Positions 9,850-19,854 of a DNA stretch of 64,000 nucleotides are shown in pieces (position 1 is the stretch's first letter; each line of letters begins with the position of its first letter). The stretch is from assembly GCA_003987775.1 (NCBI GenBank), contig RXJD01000042.1:1-64000 (forward strand), read 5' to 3'. Origin of the DNA: Mycobacterium sp. GTDB taxonomy: Bacteria; Actinomycetota; Actinomycetes; Mycobacteriales; Mycobacteriaceae. Under the pieces are notes generated by a model. That model made no database searches. It was not told where the DNA came from and saw nothing but the letters and a program-made list of their open reading frames with translations. The position numbers and the translations under genes were made by a program.

Positions 9850-10317
9850 CTACTGAGCGTCCCTCCGCATGGTGTAGGCGTCGGCGCCACTGACCCGGTA
9901 GTACCGCTTGCGCAGCCCGATCTGCTCGAACCCCACACTGCGGTAGAGACCGATCGCGGCCTCGTTGTCGGTGCGGACCTCCAGGAACACCACTCCCCCT
10001 TCCGCGAAGTCGAGCAGTTCGGTGAGCAACCGGCGGCCGATGCCCCGGCCCTGGTGGACCGGGTCCACCCCGATGGTGTGCACTTCGTACTCGAACGGCG
10101 CCACCCGGCCCAGGCGGGAGATGCCGGCATAGCCGACGAGCGTGCCGGCGCTGCGCGCGCCAACGTAATGATTTGTCTTGCTGTGCAATTCGCGTTCGAA
10201 TGCGACGGCAGGCCATGGGTCGTCGCCGTCGAACAGTTGCGCCTCCAGTTCGGCGCACCGGCGGGCATCCGCGTAGTTCAGCGGACCGATGGTGACGGGC
10301 TCGAGATGGGCTGTCAC
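9850..10317 (-). CDS. rimI: Ribosomal-protein-alanine N-acetyltransferase RimI (GNAT)
   Basis: The 155-residue single GNAT domain has the acetyl-CoA loop VHQGRGIGRRLL, beta-bulge strand GVVFLEVRTDNEAAIGLY and terminal FEQIGLRKRYY. RimI acetylates the N-terminus of ribosomal protein S18 and, in mycobacteria, other N-termini. GTG at 10317 overlaps the tsaB stop as GTGA. Its place between tsaB and tsaD is the conserved arrangement. Confidence 0.93.
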   Translation of the reverse strand: MTAHLEPVTIGPLNYADARRCAELEAQLFDGDDPWPAVAFERELHSKTNHYVGARSAGTLVGYAGISRLGRVAPFEYEVHTIGVDPVHQGRGIGRRLLTELLDFAEGGVVFLEVRTDNEAAIGLYRSVGFEQIGLRKRYYRVSGADAYTMRRDAQ

Positions 10318-10934
10318 TGGCGCGCCGCCAACGGCTTGGCGTCGGGGCGACGCAGATACAGCGCGACCAGCGGTGCGGGCGTGGCGGACCAGTCGGGCAC
10401 CGCGCGCACCAGACCGGCGGGGGTCGGATATGCCGGTTCACAGTGCGGCAGATCGACCAGTGCCGCATGCTCGGGCGAGCCGGCCGCCGCCGCTGCCGTA
10501 CCCGGGTCGACGTCGGCCGGTGCATTGACGGCCGGGCCTTCGATGCGAATCCCGTCGCGGTATCGCGCCCAGTACACCTCCCGGCGGCGGGCATCGGTGA
10601 CCACCAGCGTCTCGCCGCTGGTGAGTACGCCGATGGCGTCCAGGCTGCACACGCCGTGTACCGGGATGCCCAGTGCGTGCCCGTAGGCCGCGGCGGTCGC
10701 CATGCCGGCCCGCAGGCCGGTGAACGGACCGGGTCCGCAGCCCACCACCACGGCGTCGAGGTCGGTCATCGCCAGGCCTGCATCGGCAAGCGCCGCAACA
10801 ACATTGGGTGTGAGCCGTTCGGCGTGCGCACGCGCGTCCACGGTGACCCGCCGGGCCAGCGTCGCGACGTTGTCGACTCTGACGATGCCCGCGGTGACGG
10901 CCGGGGTGGAGGTGTCCAGTGCGAGCGCGATCAT
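10314..10934 (-). CDS. tsaB: tRNA t6A biosynthesis protein TsaB
   Basis: The 206-residue protein begins MIALALDTSTPAVTAGIV and has the ASKHA-fold segments DARAHAERL and VVGCGPGPFTGLRAGMATA that define TsaB. It is the scaffold partner of TsaD in threonylcarbamoyl transfer. The frame is open upstream to 11042, but the ATG at 10934 overlaps the tsaE stop (ATGA) and begins the conserved sequence. Confidence 0.95.
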   Translation of the reverse strand: MIALALDTSTPAVTAGIVRVDNVATLARRVTVDARAHAERLTPNVVAALADAGLAMTDLDAVVVGCGPGPFTGLRAGMATAAAYGHALGIPVHGVCSLDAIGVLTSGETLVVTDARRREVYWARYRDGIRIEGPAVNAPADVDPGTAAAAAGSPEHAALVDLPHCEPAYPTPAGLVRAVPDWSATPAPLVALYLRRPDAKPLAARQ

Positions 10935-11392
10935 GGGCTCACCCACTCCCAGCTGGCCATCCGCACGTCGGAATGGGGGACGCGCTCGAGCCGGACATCG
11001 AGGTGGCGCTCGGCAAGGCGTTCGACGAGTCCTTCTCCCCACTCCACCACCACGACGGCGTCTTCGAGATCGGTGTCGAGGTCCAGCGAGTCGAGCTCAC
11101 CGAGCAGGTCGGCGCCATGCTGGTCGAGCAGTCGGTAGACGTCGACGTGAATCATGTGCGGACGGCCCGCCTGCCGTGCCCGATGCACCCGCGCCAGCAC
11201 GAAGGTCGGCGACGTGACCGGTCCGTCGACATCCATTGCCGCGGCAATTCCCTTGGCCAGCACTGTTTTACCGGCCCCGAGCGGGCCGGAGAGCACCACC
11301 ACATCCCCGGCACGTAGCTGTTCGCCCAGCTTCGATCCGAGCGCGACCGTGTCCTCGACGCGCTCCAGCGTGGCCTTCCCACCGTCACCCAC
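10931..11392 (-). CDS. tsaE: tRNA t6A ATPase TsaE
   Basis: A small P-loop ATPase with Walker A GPLGAGKT and the TsaE block SPTFVLARVHRA followed by IHVDVYRLLD and VVVEWGEGL. It drives turnover of the TsaB-TsaD complex. Two starts are possible: ATG at 11422 adds a Gly/Cys-rich segment ([10 protein letters not shown]) that is just the overlap with the upstream hydrolase; GTG at 11392 gives a 153-residue protein overlapping the hydrolase stop by eight bases, and I prefer it. Confidence 0.93.
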   Translation of the reverse strand: MGDGGKATLERVEDTVALGSKLGEQLRAGDVVVLSGPLGAGKTVLAKGIAAAMDVDGPVTSPTFVLARVHRARQAGRPHMIHVDVYRLLDQHGADLLGELDSLDLDTDLEDAVVVVEWGEGLVERLAERHLDVRLERVPHSDVRMASWEWVSP

Positions 11393-12560
11393 GGCGCCGC
11401 AACCGCCGCCGCAGCCGTTCACCGAATCGCCGGTAGCGCAGAGTCAGCTTGTCCGGTTGCGCTCGTTCGACCAGCCGGATCAACCCGTCGTTGATGGTGT
11501 CCGGCTTGTCCAGCAGTGCAAGGTGGCTGGCTCCGGGGACGATCACCAACTCCGACTGCGGCAGCGAGGCCGACATCAACCGGGAGTATTCGTCGGGGGT
11601 GAGCAGATCGTGGTCACCGCAGGCGATCAGGGTCGGAATCTTCAGCAGCGTCCACAAGCCCGCGGTCTCGTCGTGAGTCTCCAGGGCGCGCAGGAAGCCC
11701 ACCAGGGTGGCGATCGGGGTGCCGTTCATCATCCGCTGCGAGAACGCGTCCAGACTGCGGCTGACCTGAAGGTCGCTGTACGACGCGGCCCGCAGGATCG
11801 GCCCGATCAGGGAGCGGGACACGTTGCGCCCCCGGTGCATCAGCTTCGGTGCCGATTTGGCCGTGAACCGGACCGCGTCCAGCGCCGGGTTTTTCAGGAA
11901 CGCCCCCAGCGGTGAGCGGGTGACACCTTCGGCCGCCGAGGAGATCAGCGCCGCTCCCACGATCCGGCGGCCGTACTGCTCGGGGAACTGACCGGCGTGC
12001 GAGAGCACCGTCATGCCGCCCATCGAGTGGCCCACCAGAATGATCGGGCCGCGCGGGACCATGACCTGCAGCACCGTTTCCAGGTCCCGGCCCAGCTGGG
12101 TGAGTGTGTAGGAGTCCGGATCGCCCTCGCCGGACTGACCGTGTCCCCGCTGGTCGTAGAACACCATGCGCACCTGGGCGCCCAGCGCCTCCCCCAGGGC
12201 CATCCGCTGGAAGTGGAAGGCGCCCATCCGAAGACAGAATCCGTGCGCGAAGACGACGGTCAGGGGGGCGTCGGATGGCCCGGCCTCACGCACGGCCAGC
12301 GGCACGCCGTCGGAGGTCGTCACCACCTGCGCGCGATCGCTGTCGAGTCGCTCGAAATCCTCGTCCGCCCAGGGATCGTCGTCCAGCGAAGCGCGTTCGA
12401 TGATCGTCTTGCGCGCCGACGCGCCGACCAGGGTGGCCACCGCGGTCAGCCCGGCGCTTCCCGCAAGCCACGCCTTGCCCTTGGGGACGCGGTGGGTGTC
12501 GTCAGCGCTCAACGGGGTCGACCTCGCGATACGTTCTGGTGATCCGGCCCCGGATGCCAC
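11385..12560 (-). CDS. Alpha/beta hydrolase, membrane-associated
   Basis: Up to 391 residues. A hydrophobic segment near residues 29-47 ([20 protein letters not shown]) suggests an N-terminal anchor. The hydrolase domain has the oxyanion motif FAHGFCLRM, nucleophile elbow GHSMGG, acid in CGDHDLLTP and histidine in [10 protein letters not shown]. The C-terminus is strongly basic ([15 protein letters not shown]). The GTG at 12560 overlaps alr by 59 bases; TTG at 12512 (11-base overlap, 375 residues) is a good alternative. A hydrolase between alr and tsaE is a feature I recall for mycobacteria. Substrate unknown. Confidence 0.85.
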   Translation of the reverse strand: MASGAGSPERIARSTPLSADDTHRVPKGKAWLAGSAGLTAVATLVGASARKTIIERASLDDDPWADEDFERLDSDRAQVVTTSDGVPLAVREAGPSDAPLTVVFAHGFCLRMGAFHFQRMALGEALGAQVRMVFYDQRGHGQSGEGDPDSYTLTQLGRDLETVLQVMVPRGPIILVGHSMGGMTVLSHAGQFPEQYGRRIVGAALISSAAEGVTRSPLGAFLKNPALDAVRFTAKSAPKLMHRGRNVSRSLIGPILRAASYSDLQVSRSLDAFSQRMMNGTPIATLVGFLRALETHDETAGLWTLLKIPTLIACGDHDLLTPDEYSRLMSASLPQSELVIVPGASHLALLDKPDTINDGLIRLVERAQPDKLTLRYRRFGERLRRRLRRRG

Positions 12561-13677
12561 TGACCACCTCGTAGTGGATGGTCCCGATCAGATCGGCCCA
12601 GTCCTGCGCGGTCGGTTCACCCCGGGTACCGGGTCCGAACAGGATGGCCTCGTCGCCTTCGGCCACGTCGGGCCGGCCAGGTCCGAGGTCGACGACGAAC
12701 TGGTCCATGCAGACCCGCCCCACCCCGGGGCGCCGCCGACCGTTGATCAGCACATCCAGGCGTCCGCCCAATGACCGAAACACCCCGTCGGCGTAGCCGA
12801 CCGGTATCAATGCCAGGTTCGTGTCGCGGGGCGCAATCCAGGTGTGCGCGTAGGACACGCCCTCCCCCGCTTTAATCGACTTGACCAGTGCGACAGGGGA
12901 TTTGACGGTCATCGCCGGAATCAGACCCATGTCGCCCAGTCTAGGCACCGGGCTCAGCCCGTACACCGCGATGCCGGGACGCACCAGGTCGAACGTCAGG
13001 TCGGGACGGACCATGGTGGCCGAGGAGTTCGACAGGTGTGCCACCTCGAACCGCACCCCCTGCTCGGCGGCGTAGGCCAGCATGTCCCGGAACCGCTGGG
13101 CCTGGATGTCGTTGATGGCCTGCTCCGGGGAGTCGGCGAAGACCATGTGCGACATCAGTCCCCGCAGGGTGATGGCCTCGTCGGCGACGGCCTGCTTGAG
13201 CGCGGCCACCATGGCGGGGAAATCCGCTGCGGCCACGCCGTTGCGGTTGAGACCCGTGTCGACCTTGACGGTGACCGTCGCCGTGACACCAGTTCGGCGC
13301 GCCGCGTCCAGCAGCTCCTCGAGTTGGCGCACCGACGAGACGGCGATCTGCACATCGGCCTGCAGCGCGGCGGCGAAGTCGAAGCCGGGCGGGTGCAGCC
13401 AGGCCAGGATCGGGTCAAGAATGCCGTCGGCTCGCAGCGCGAGGGCTTCCTCGACGGTGGCCACACCGAGTTCGGCGGCGCCGGCGGCCAGGGCGGTGTA
13501 AGCGACCCGGGTGGCGCCGTGGCCGTAACCATCGGCCTTGACCACGGCCATGACCTGGGCGTTTCCGGCATGTTCCCGCAGCACCCGCACGTTGTGCGCG
13601 ATGGCGCCCAGGTCGATAACGGCCTCGGCGAGGACGCCGGGCGTCAGGGAGATCGGCGTGACGGACACGCCGACCAT
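12502..13677 (-). CDS. alr: Alanine racemase
   Basis: The 391-residue fold-type III PLP enzyme interconverts L- and D-alanine for peptidoglycan and is the target of cycloserine. The PLP lysine is Lys47 in [10 protein letters not shown]; the opposing catalytic tyrosine is Tyr276 in GVSYAHTW; a substrate-gate segment [11 protein letters not shown] is present. It leads a minus-strand series with the downstream hydrolase and tsaE. The start [11 protein letters not shown] is the first methionine of the frame; ATG/GTG codons a few residues later could also serve. Confidence 0.96.
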   Translation of the reverse strand: MVGVSVTPISLTPGVLAEAVIDLGAIAHNVRVLREHAGNAQVMAVVKADGYGHGATRVAYTALAAGAAELGVATVEEALALRADGILDPILAWLHPPGFDFAAALQADVQIAVSSVRQLEELLDAARRTGVTATVTVKVDTGLNRNGVAAADFPAMVAALKQAVADEAITLRGLMSHMVFADSPEQAINDIQAQRFRDMLAYAAEQGVRFEVAHLSNSSATMVRPDLTFDLVRPGIAVYGLSPVPRLGDMGLIPAMTVKSPVALVKSIKAGEGVSYAHTWIAPRDTNLALIPVGYADGVFRSLGGRLDVLINGRRRPGVGRVCMDQFVVDLGPGRPDVAEGDEAILFGPGTRGEPTAQDWADLIGTIHYEVVSGIRGRITRTYREVDPVER

Positions 13678-13720
13678 TGTCCCAGAACCTCAGAGTGCGC
13701 CGGTGCTGCTCGTCGGATCG

Positions 13721-16700
13721 TCAGAACACATTCCCATCGCTGCCGGCCTTGCCCTGATTGCCGCCGGGACCGGGGCTGCCGCCCAACCCGCGAATACCCG
13801 GGGTTGGAGTTCCGGCGGGGGCATGGGCGTCCCCGCCGTTCCCGCCGCCGCCGCCATCGGTGAACGCTGCCGAGCTGTTGCCACCGGTGCCGCCATGGCC
13901 TCCATTGGCAGCGCCCGTGCCGAGGTTGGATGCGGTACCGCCGGTACCGCCGGTGCCGCCGGCGCCGCCATTGCCGCCGTTGCCGGCGGCGCCCCCGGTG
14001 GCGAACGCGCTGGCCGGCGAGAGGCTGTTGAAGATGAACGCGTTGCCGCCATTCCCGCCGGCACCGCCCTGGGCAGCGCCGTCAGTGCCGCGCACGCCGG
14101 CGGACCCGATCGCGCTGCCGGTCCCGTGGTTCTCGGCCACACCGCCGTTGCCGCCGTTTCCGCCGCCACCGCCGGATCCTCCGGCACCCCCGGCCGTGGC
14201 CACACCTCCGGTGGCGGTGCCGGTCCCGTAGGTGATCGCGGTTCCGCCGGTTCCACCACCGCCGCCGTTGCCTGTCGCCGCGGTAGCGTTGCCGGCCACG
14301 CCCCCGCTGCCGCCCAGGACGTTCAGCGCAGAGGTGGCGATGTCGATTTCCACCGTGCCTCCGCCGCCGGCATTTCCGCCGTTGAAACCATTGCCGCCGT
14401 TGCCGCCGGTCGCCCCCACCGGGGCGAAGGTGGAGGTGCTGGCGCTGCCGATCTGCACGGTGCCGCCGTTGCCACCGTTTCCGCCGCGGAACAGGGTTCC
14501 GGTGCCGCCGTTGCCGCCGTTGCCGGCGACGATGGCACCCTTTCCGTCGGTGAACGCATATCCGCCGGTGCCGCCGTCGCCGCCCTGGGTGCCCCCGTTA
14601 CCGCCGTTGCCGCCCTTGCCGGACGTGACGGTCCCCGACGAAGCCGTGTTGTGGATGGAGGCCGCGCCACCGACTCCGCCCGCGCCACCACCTGAGCTAC
14701 CGTCGACGCCGTTCAAGCCAGCGCTACCGGTGGCGTTACCGGTTCCCCAATTCTGCGCTTCGCCACCGTTGCCGCCATTGCCGCCGAATTCAGGGCCGGT
14801 GTTGCCGGCTCCCGGGGTGCCACCGAAGGCGTTCCCGTGCCCGTAGTTGATTCCAGCACCGCCGGAGCCGCCGTTGCCACCGTGTCCGTGCTGCCCGGTA
14901 CCCAGGCCGCCCAGCCCGCCGGTGCCGCCGGTCGCGTTGACCGTCGATCCGGCGCCGTCTATCTGTACCGTTCCCCCCGCGCCGCCATTTCCGCCGTCGT
15001 AGCCGGTGCCGCCTTTGCCGCCGGCAGCACCGACCGGGGTGAACGTCGAAGCGGTGTTGTCGATCTCGACGGTGCCGCCGCTACCACCGTTGCCCCCGCG
15101 GACAGTAGGGCCGGCACCGCCGTCGCCGCCGGCGCCGGCGGTGATCGAGCCTGTGCCCTGGGTGTAGGCATAGCCGCCGTTACCACCGTTGCCGCCCCGG
15201 GCCCCGTCTCCGCCAGCACCACCGGCGCCACCGCCGGCAGCGGCCGGGGAGCCCGGAGCATGGATCAATGCGGCACCACCGGTGCCACCGTCGCCGCCGG
15301 TGCCCGTACCGGCGGCGGCGCCGCCCTTGCCCCCGGCGCCGCCGGTCGCGCCTGCGCCCGAATTGTGGTCTGCGGTGCCACCGTTACCGCCGTTACCCCC
15401 GTTGCCGTTGCCGGCCGCTGCGCCGCCCTGGCCGCCCGCCCCCCCGGTGCCGCCTGCCGCCCCTGAGGCACCGCCGTCACCGCCGCGTCCACCGTTGCCG
15501 TCACCGAAGGCGTTCCCACCGGCCCCGCCGGCACCTCCGCTGCCGTACTGGCCACCGACGCCGCCCTGCCCGCCCTGACCGCCTGACCCGGTCGACGTCG
15601 CGGTGTAACCAACCCCGCCCTTACCACCATTGCCACCGCTGACCACCGCGTTGCCGTCGCTGCCGGTCAGGCCGGCGAATGCGCCCGATCCGCCGGCGAG
15701 ACCGCCGGTGCCGCCCTTGCCCGCAGTGCCCGGGTCGCCGCCGTGCCCACCCGTACCGCCCGGATTCAGCGGGCCCGCCCCATTGCCGCCGGTGCCGCCG
15801 TCGCCGCCCACTCCGGCGTCGCCGCCGGTGCCTCCGACGCCGCCGTTGCCCGCGGCGCCGGCCTGGCCGAGCAACGCCGAGCCGTGACCGCCGACGCCGC
15901 CCTGGCCGCCTTGACCACCTTGACCTCCTTGGCCGCCGTTCCCGGCCGCACCGCCGTTGGCACCCAGGGGCGCGGACGGGGTGCTGGCGTCCCACCCGGC
16001 ACCGCCGGTCCCGCCGGCACCGCCGGTGCCACCGGCCCCGCCCTGGCCACCCGCGCCGCCGTTGCCGTAGATCAGGCCGCCATTGCCGCCCGCCCCACCC
16101 ATGCCGCCGTGCCCACCGGGACTGCCGGTGAACCCGGTGCCACCCGTGGCCGTCGAGGTACCCGGGGTACCACCTCCGCCTGCCCCACCGGCGGCCCCTG
16201 TGCCGCCGACACCGCCGGCACCGCCGCTACCGAAGAGCAGTGCGCTGCCCCCGATCCCGCCGGTGCCAGCCGCGGTGGTGGCGCCCGCAGTTCCACCTGC
16301 GCCCCCGGCCCCGCCGTTGCCCCACAGCCAGCCTCCGCTACCGCCGGTGCCGCCGGTCCCGCCTCCGATTCCGCCGGCCCCGCCAGTGCCGCCCGAGCCG
16401 AGCAGACCCGCTGCCCCGCCGGCACCGCCGGCCAGCCCCGGCGCGCCGGAACCGCCGGACCCACCATTGCCCCACAGCAACCCGCCCGCGCCGCCGGCCT
16501 GCCCGGTACCGGGCGCGCCGCTGGTCCCGTCGCCGATCAGTGGACGGCCGAGCAGCAGATTCGTCGGCGCGTTGATGATGCTCAGGACGCCGTCGATGAG
16601 GTTCTGCAGCGGGTTGGCGGCCGCTGCCTCAGCGGCCGCGTAAGCGATCCCGGCGCCACTCATCGCCTGCGCGAACTGCACGTGAAACGCCTCGGCCTGG

Positions 16701-16900
16701 GCCGCCAATGCTTGGAACTGCCGCCCGTGATCGGAAAAGAGGGCCGCGATGGCGGCGGAAATCTCGTCCTCGGCAGCGGCCGCCAGCGAAGTCACAGGGG
16801 GAAGCGCGATCGCGTTCGCTTCGCTCAGTGATGAGCCGATGGCCGCGACATCGGCCGCGGTGGCTGCCAACGAATCGGTTGTAACCAGCAAATACGACAT
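13721..16900 (-). CDS. PE_PGRS family protein
   Basis: The 1059-residue protein starts [20 protein letters not shown], a PE domain of about 95 residues, followed by the linker with [11 protein letters not shown] that typifies PE_PGRS proteins, then roughly 900 residues of GGxGG repeats. GGGAGG five bases before the ATG at 16900 fixes the start over a longer open frame. PE_PGRS proteins are type VII (normally ESX-5) substrates found on the mycobacterial surface. The C-terminal half contains two tandem copies of a roughly 205-residue unit (separate entry). It sits alone between alr and gadB. Function of this member is unknown. Confidence 0.95.
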   Translation of the reverse strand: MSYLLVTTDSLAATAADVAAIGSSLSEANAIALPPVTSLAAAAEDEISAAIAALFSDHGRQFQALAAQAEAFHVQFAQAMSGAGIAYAAAEAAAANPLQNLIDGVLSIINAPTNLLLGRPLIGDGTSGAPGTGQAGGAGGLLWGNGGSGGSGAPGLAGGAGGAAGLLGSGGTGGAGGIGGGTGGTGGSGGWLWGNGGAGGAGGTAGATTAAGTGGIGGSALLFGSGGAGGVGGTGAAGGAGGGGTPGTSTATGGTGFTGSPGGHGGMGGAGGNGGLIYGNGGAGGQGGAGGTGGAGGTGGAGWDASTPSAPLGANGGAAGNGGQGGQGGQGGQGGVGGHGSALLGQAGAAGNGGVGGTGGDAGVGGDGGTGGNGAGPLNPGGTGGHGGDPGTAGKGGTGGLAGGSGAFAGLTGSDGNAVVSGGNGGKGGVGYTATSTGSGGQGGQGGVGGQYGSGGAGGAGGNAFGDGNGGRGGDGGASGAAGGTGGAGGQGGAAAGNGNGGNGGNGGTADHNSGAGATGGAGGKGGAAAGTGTGGDGGTGGAALIHAPGSPAAAGGGAGGAGGDGARGGNGGNGGYAYTQGTGSITAGAGGDGGAGPTVRGGNGGSGGTVEIDNTASTFTPVGAAGGKGGTGYDGGNGGAGGTVQIDGAGSTVNATGGTGGLGGLGTGQHGHGGNGGSGGAGINYGHGNAFGGTPGAGNTGPEFGGNGGNGGEAQNWGTGNATGSAGLNGVDGSSGGGAGGVGGAASIHNTASSGTVTSGKGGNGGNGGTQGGDGGTGGYAFTDGKGAIVAGNGGNGGTGTLFRGGNGGNGGTVQIGSASTSTFAPVGATGGNGGNGFNGGNAGGGGTVEIDIATSALNVLGGSGGVAGNATAATGNGGGGGTGGTAITYGTGTATGGVATAGGAGGSGGGGGNGGNGGVAENHGTGSAIGSAGVRGTDGAAQGGAGGNGGNAFIFNSLSPASAFATGGAAGNGGNGGAGGTGGTGGTASNLGTGAANGGHGGTGGNSSAAFTDGGGGGNGGDAHAPAGTPTPGIRGLGGSPGPGGNQGKAGSDGNVF
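14033..15262 (-). repeat. Two tandem ~0.6-kb repeats inside PE_PGRS
   Basis: The markers ALIHA, ASIHN and AFIFN recur at spacings of 609 and 621 bases. Between them the same order of non-glycine islands repeats: [10 protein letters not shown] versus [25 protein letters not shown] versus [26 protein letters not shown] versus [10 protein letters not shown]. This is an in-frame tandem duplication with drift. Confidence 0.75.
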
Positions 16901-17014
16901 CGCTACCTCCCGACAGGTTGCAAAGGTCGTCAAATATGAGTTTTTTATGAGTATTGTCGGTATTGCCTGAGCCGTTCGGGAACTGGCAGTGTTTTTCGTT
17001 TTTCGGACTATTGC

Positions 17015-18397
17015 TCAGTGCGCAAAGTGCTCCGCCTCGTAGTGCCCGCCCGGCTTGAGTTTGTCCAGCGACGTCAGCGCCTTGATGGCGTCGTCGTGCA
17101 GCGCGCGGGCCAGGTCGGCGGAAAGCCCCTCGCGCACCACGATGCGCAGCACTGACACGTCGGTGGCGTTGTCCGGCATGGTGTACGCCGGCACCTGCCA
17201 GCCGTAGCCGCGCAGTTCGTGCGACACGTCGAACTCGGTGTAACCGCGGTCTTTGGCCAGCCGGAAGCTGACCACCGGAATGGCCGAGCCGTCGGAGATG
17301 ATCTCCATGTGCTCGCCGGTGCGCAGCTGCTCACCGAGCCAGCGCGCGGTCGAGGACAGCGACTGCATGACCTGCGTGTAGCCCTCGCGGCCCAGCCGCA
17401 GGAAGTTGTAGTACTGGCCGACCACCTGGTTGCCGGGGCGGGAGAAGTTCAAGGTGAAGGTCGGCATGTCTCCACCCAGGTAGTTGACCCGGAAGACCAG
17501 GTCCTCGGGCAGGTGTTCCGGGCTGCGCCACACCACGAACCCGATGCCGGGATAGGTCAGGCCGTACTTGTGGCCGCTGACGTTGATCGAGACCACCCGC
17601 GGCAGCCGGAAGTCCCACACCAGTTCCGGGTGCAGGAACGGCACCACGAACCCGCCACTGGCGGCGTCGACGTGCACCGGAACGTCCACCCCGCCGCCGG
17701 CTGCCAGCTTGTCCAGGGCCGCGCAGATCTCGGCCACCGGCTCGAGTTCCCCGGTGTAGGTGGTGCCCAGGATCGCGACCACGCCGATGGTGTCCTCGTC
17801 GACAGCGTCGACCACCTGCTCGGGCGTGATGACGTAGCGGCCCTCTTCCATCGGCAGGTAGCGGGGCTCGACGTCGAAGTAGCGACAGAACTTCTCCCAC
17901 ACCACCTGCACGTTGGAGCCCATCACCAGGTTGGGGGTGCGGCCCTTCCAGTCCTTGGTCTTGGCGCGCCAGCGCCACTTCATCGCCAGGCCGCCCAGCA
18001 TCACCGCCTCGCTGGAGCCGATGGTGGACACCCCGGTGGCGCTGCTGGGGTCGTCGTCCCGCAGACCCTCGGCGTGGAACAGGTCGGCAACCATGCACAC
18101 GCAGCGCTGCTCGATGGCCGCGGTGGCGGGGTACTCGTCCTTGTCGATCATGTTCTTGTCGAACGTTTCGGCCATCAGCTTCCCGGCCTCGGGGTCCATC
18201 CAGGTGGTGACGAAGGTGGCCAGGTTCAGCCGCGAACTGCCGTCGAGCATCAACTCGTCGTGGATGAACCGGTAGGCGGCCTCCGGATCCATCGACTCCT
18301 CGGGCATCCGCAACGCCGGCACCGGCGCGGTGAACAGGCGACCGGTGTAGGCCGGCGTGATCGAGTGGGTGGCCATCGACGGGTGACTCTTGGACAC
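17015..18397 (-). CDS. gadB: Glutamate decarboxylase
   Basis: This 460-residue PLP enzyme converts glutamate to GABA plus CO2, consuming a proton. The PLP lysine is in NVSGHKYG; other markers are GSSEAVMLGGLA, HVDAASGGFVVPF and RPGNQVVGQYYNFLR. GTG at 18397 (VSKSHPSMATHS) is preceded by AAAGGA nine bases away, whereas the in-frame ATG at 18415 has no ribosome site; the mycobacterial GadB I recall is also 460 residues. It lies 39 bases after the NAD(P)HX repair gene on the same strand. Confidence 0.96.
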   Translation of the reverse strand: MSKSHPSMATHSITPAYTGRLFTAPVPALRMPEESMDPEAAYRFIHDELMLDGSSRLNLATFVTTWMDPEAGKLMAETFDKNMIDKDEYPATAAIEQRCVCMVADLFHAEGLRDDDPSSATGVSTIGSSEAVMLGGLAMKWRWRAKTKDWKGRTPNLVMGSNVQVVWEKFCRYFDVEPRYLPMEEGRYVITPEQVVDAVDEDTIGVVAILGTTYTGELEPVAEICAALDKLAAGGGVDVPVHVDAASGGFVVPFLHPELVWDFRLPRVVSINVSGHKYGLTYPGIGFVVWRSPEHLPEDLVFRVNYLGGDMPTFTLNFSRPGNQVVGQYYNFLRLGREGYTQVMQSLSSTARWLGEQLRTGEHMEIISDGSAIPVVSFRLAKDRGYTEFDVSHELRGYGWQVPAYTMPDNATDVSVLRIVVREGLSADLARALHDDAIKALTSLDKLKPGGHYEAEHFAH

Positions 18398-18436
18398 GGC
18401 GATCGATCCTTTCATTGCTGGTTGCTAGAGGGCGGC

Positions 18437-19852
18437 TTAGAGATCAGCCACGGCCGCCCGGATGTGGTGCAGAATCCGCGACGCCGAGGTCGGCGCCTCC
18501 CCCGGGCCTGGGTCGGCGGCCGACAACGCGGCCGCTCGGGCATGGACGAATGCGGCGGCCGCGGCAGCCTCGGCGGGGGGTAAACCCGATGCCAGCAGGG
18601 CGCCGATCATCCCGGACAACACGTCCCCCGACCCGGCGGTGGCCGCCCAGGACTGCCCGGCCGGGTTGAGGTAGACGGGTCCGCCGGGATCGGCGATGAC
18701 GGTGACATTGCCCTTGAGCAGCACGGTGGCCCCCAGGGCGTCGGCCAGCCGGCGCGTCGCGCCCACCCGGTCGTCTCCCGGCGGCGATCCGGCCAGCCGC
18801 GCGAACTCTCCGGCATGCGGGGTCAGCACCGTGGGGGCGGTACGGCCGGCCACCAGCTCCGGATGGGCGGCGAGCATGGTCAGGCCGTCGGCATCGACCA
18901 GCACCGGCAGGTTGGTGTCCAGGGCGAACCATAGGGCCGCCGCCCCGGCCTCGTCGGTGCCCAGGCCGGGCCCGACCACCCAGGACTGCACCCGTCCGGC
19001 CGCCGCCGGGGTGGGCGAAGCGATGACTTCCGGCCACCGGGCCAGGACTTCGTTTTTGGCGCTCCCGGCGTAGCGGACCATGCCCGAATGGGTCGCGACC
19101 GCGGCGCCCGTACAGAGCACCGCGGCGCCCGGGTAGGTCGAGGAACCGGCCAGCACGCCGGTGACGCCCTGGGTGTACTTGTCGTCGCGGGCACCCGGCA
19201 CCGGCCAGCGCGCCAGGACATCGGCGGCCTGGAAACTACGCAGGTCGGTCTCGGGCAGGTCGAGTCCGATGTCGACGAGCTCGACACGGCCGCAGTCAGC
19301 CAGCGCATGTACGGGTTTGAGGCCGCCGAAAGTGACGGTGAGCGCGGCGCGCACGGCGGGTCCGGTGATGGCGCCGGTGGCTACGTCGATGCCACTGGGA
19401 ATGTCGACGGCGACCACCGGGATGTCACCGGCCCGGTCGAAGACCTGGGCCGCGGCCGGCCGCAGCGGACCCGAACCGGAGATGCCCACTACCCCGTCGA
19501 TGACGAGATCCGTTGACTTATCGATGTTTTCGACGACACGGCCGCCCGCCCTGCGGAACGCCGCCAGGCCTTTTCGGTGGGTCTTGTCGGGGTTGAGCAG
19601 CACCGCGTCGGCGGCAGCGCCGCGCCGGCGCAGGAAAGTCGCCGCCCACAGCGCGTCGCCGCCGTTGTCGCCGGACCCTACGACGGCACAGACCCGGCGG
19701 CCAGCAACTCCGCCCGTGCGTGCGGTCAATTCACGAATGATCGCGGTGGCGAGGGCGTAGGCGGCCCGTTTCATCAGTACACCGTCGGGCAGGCTGGCCA
19801 GCAGCGGCGCTTCCGCGTCGCGAATCGTGTCCGCAGAGTAGTAGTGCCGCAT
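18437..19852 (-). CDS. nnr: Bifunctional NAD(P)HX epimerase/dehydratase
   Basis: A 471-residue fusion that repairs hydrated NAD(P)H. Residues 1-210 are the YjeF N-terminal epimerase (GSGDNGGDALWAA, DGVVGISGSGPLR, VAVDIPSGID). The rest is the ribokinase-like ADP/ATP-dependent dehydratase (KYTQGVTGVLAGS, VVGPGLGTD, LTPHAGEFARL, ATAGSGDVLSGMIGALLASG). Both catalytic halves look intact. Its ATG is two bases after the stop of the rhomboid-like gene, so translational coupling is likely. Confidence 0.95.
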   Translation of the reverse strand: MRHYYSADTIRDAEAPLLASLPDGVLMKRAAYALATAIIRELTARTGGVAGRRVCAVVGSGDNGGDALWAATFLRRRGAAADAVLLNPDKTHRKGLAAFRRAGGRVVENIDKSTDLVIDGVVGISGSGPLRPAAAQVFDRAGDIPVVAVDIPSGIDVATGAITGPAVRAALTVTFGGLKPVHALADCGRVELVDIGLDLPETDLRSFQAADVLARWPVPGARDDKYTQGVTGVLAGSSTYPGAAVLCTGAAVATHSGMVRYAGSAKNEVLARWPEVIASPTPAAAGRVQSWVVGPGLGTDEAGAAALWFALDTNLPVLVDADGLTMLAAHPELVAGRTAPTVLTPHAGEFARLAGSPPGDDRVGATRRLADALGATVLLKGNVTVIADPGGPVYLNPAGQSWAATAGSGDVLSGMIGALLASGLPPAEAAAAAAFVHARAAALSAADPGPGEAPTSASRILHHIRAAVADL

Positions 19853-19854
19853 CG

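Noticed and set aside
13900..16500. Regular short repeats that look like a CRISPR array
   Set aside because: The repeats are degenerate GGxGG codons in frame, with no fixed repeat-spacer size and no cas genes.
13758..16643. Long proline-rich open frames on the strand opposite PE_PGRS
   Set aside because: They are mirror images of GGN glycine codons. No start signals, and the PE domain and ribosome site support the minus-strand gene.
17219..18583. 454-codon frame antisense to gadB
   Set aside because: gadB is unmistakable; the antisense protein has no recognisable domain or start signal.
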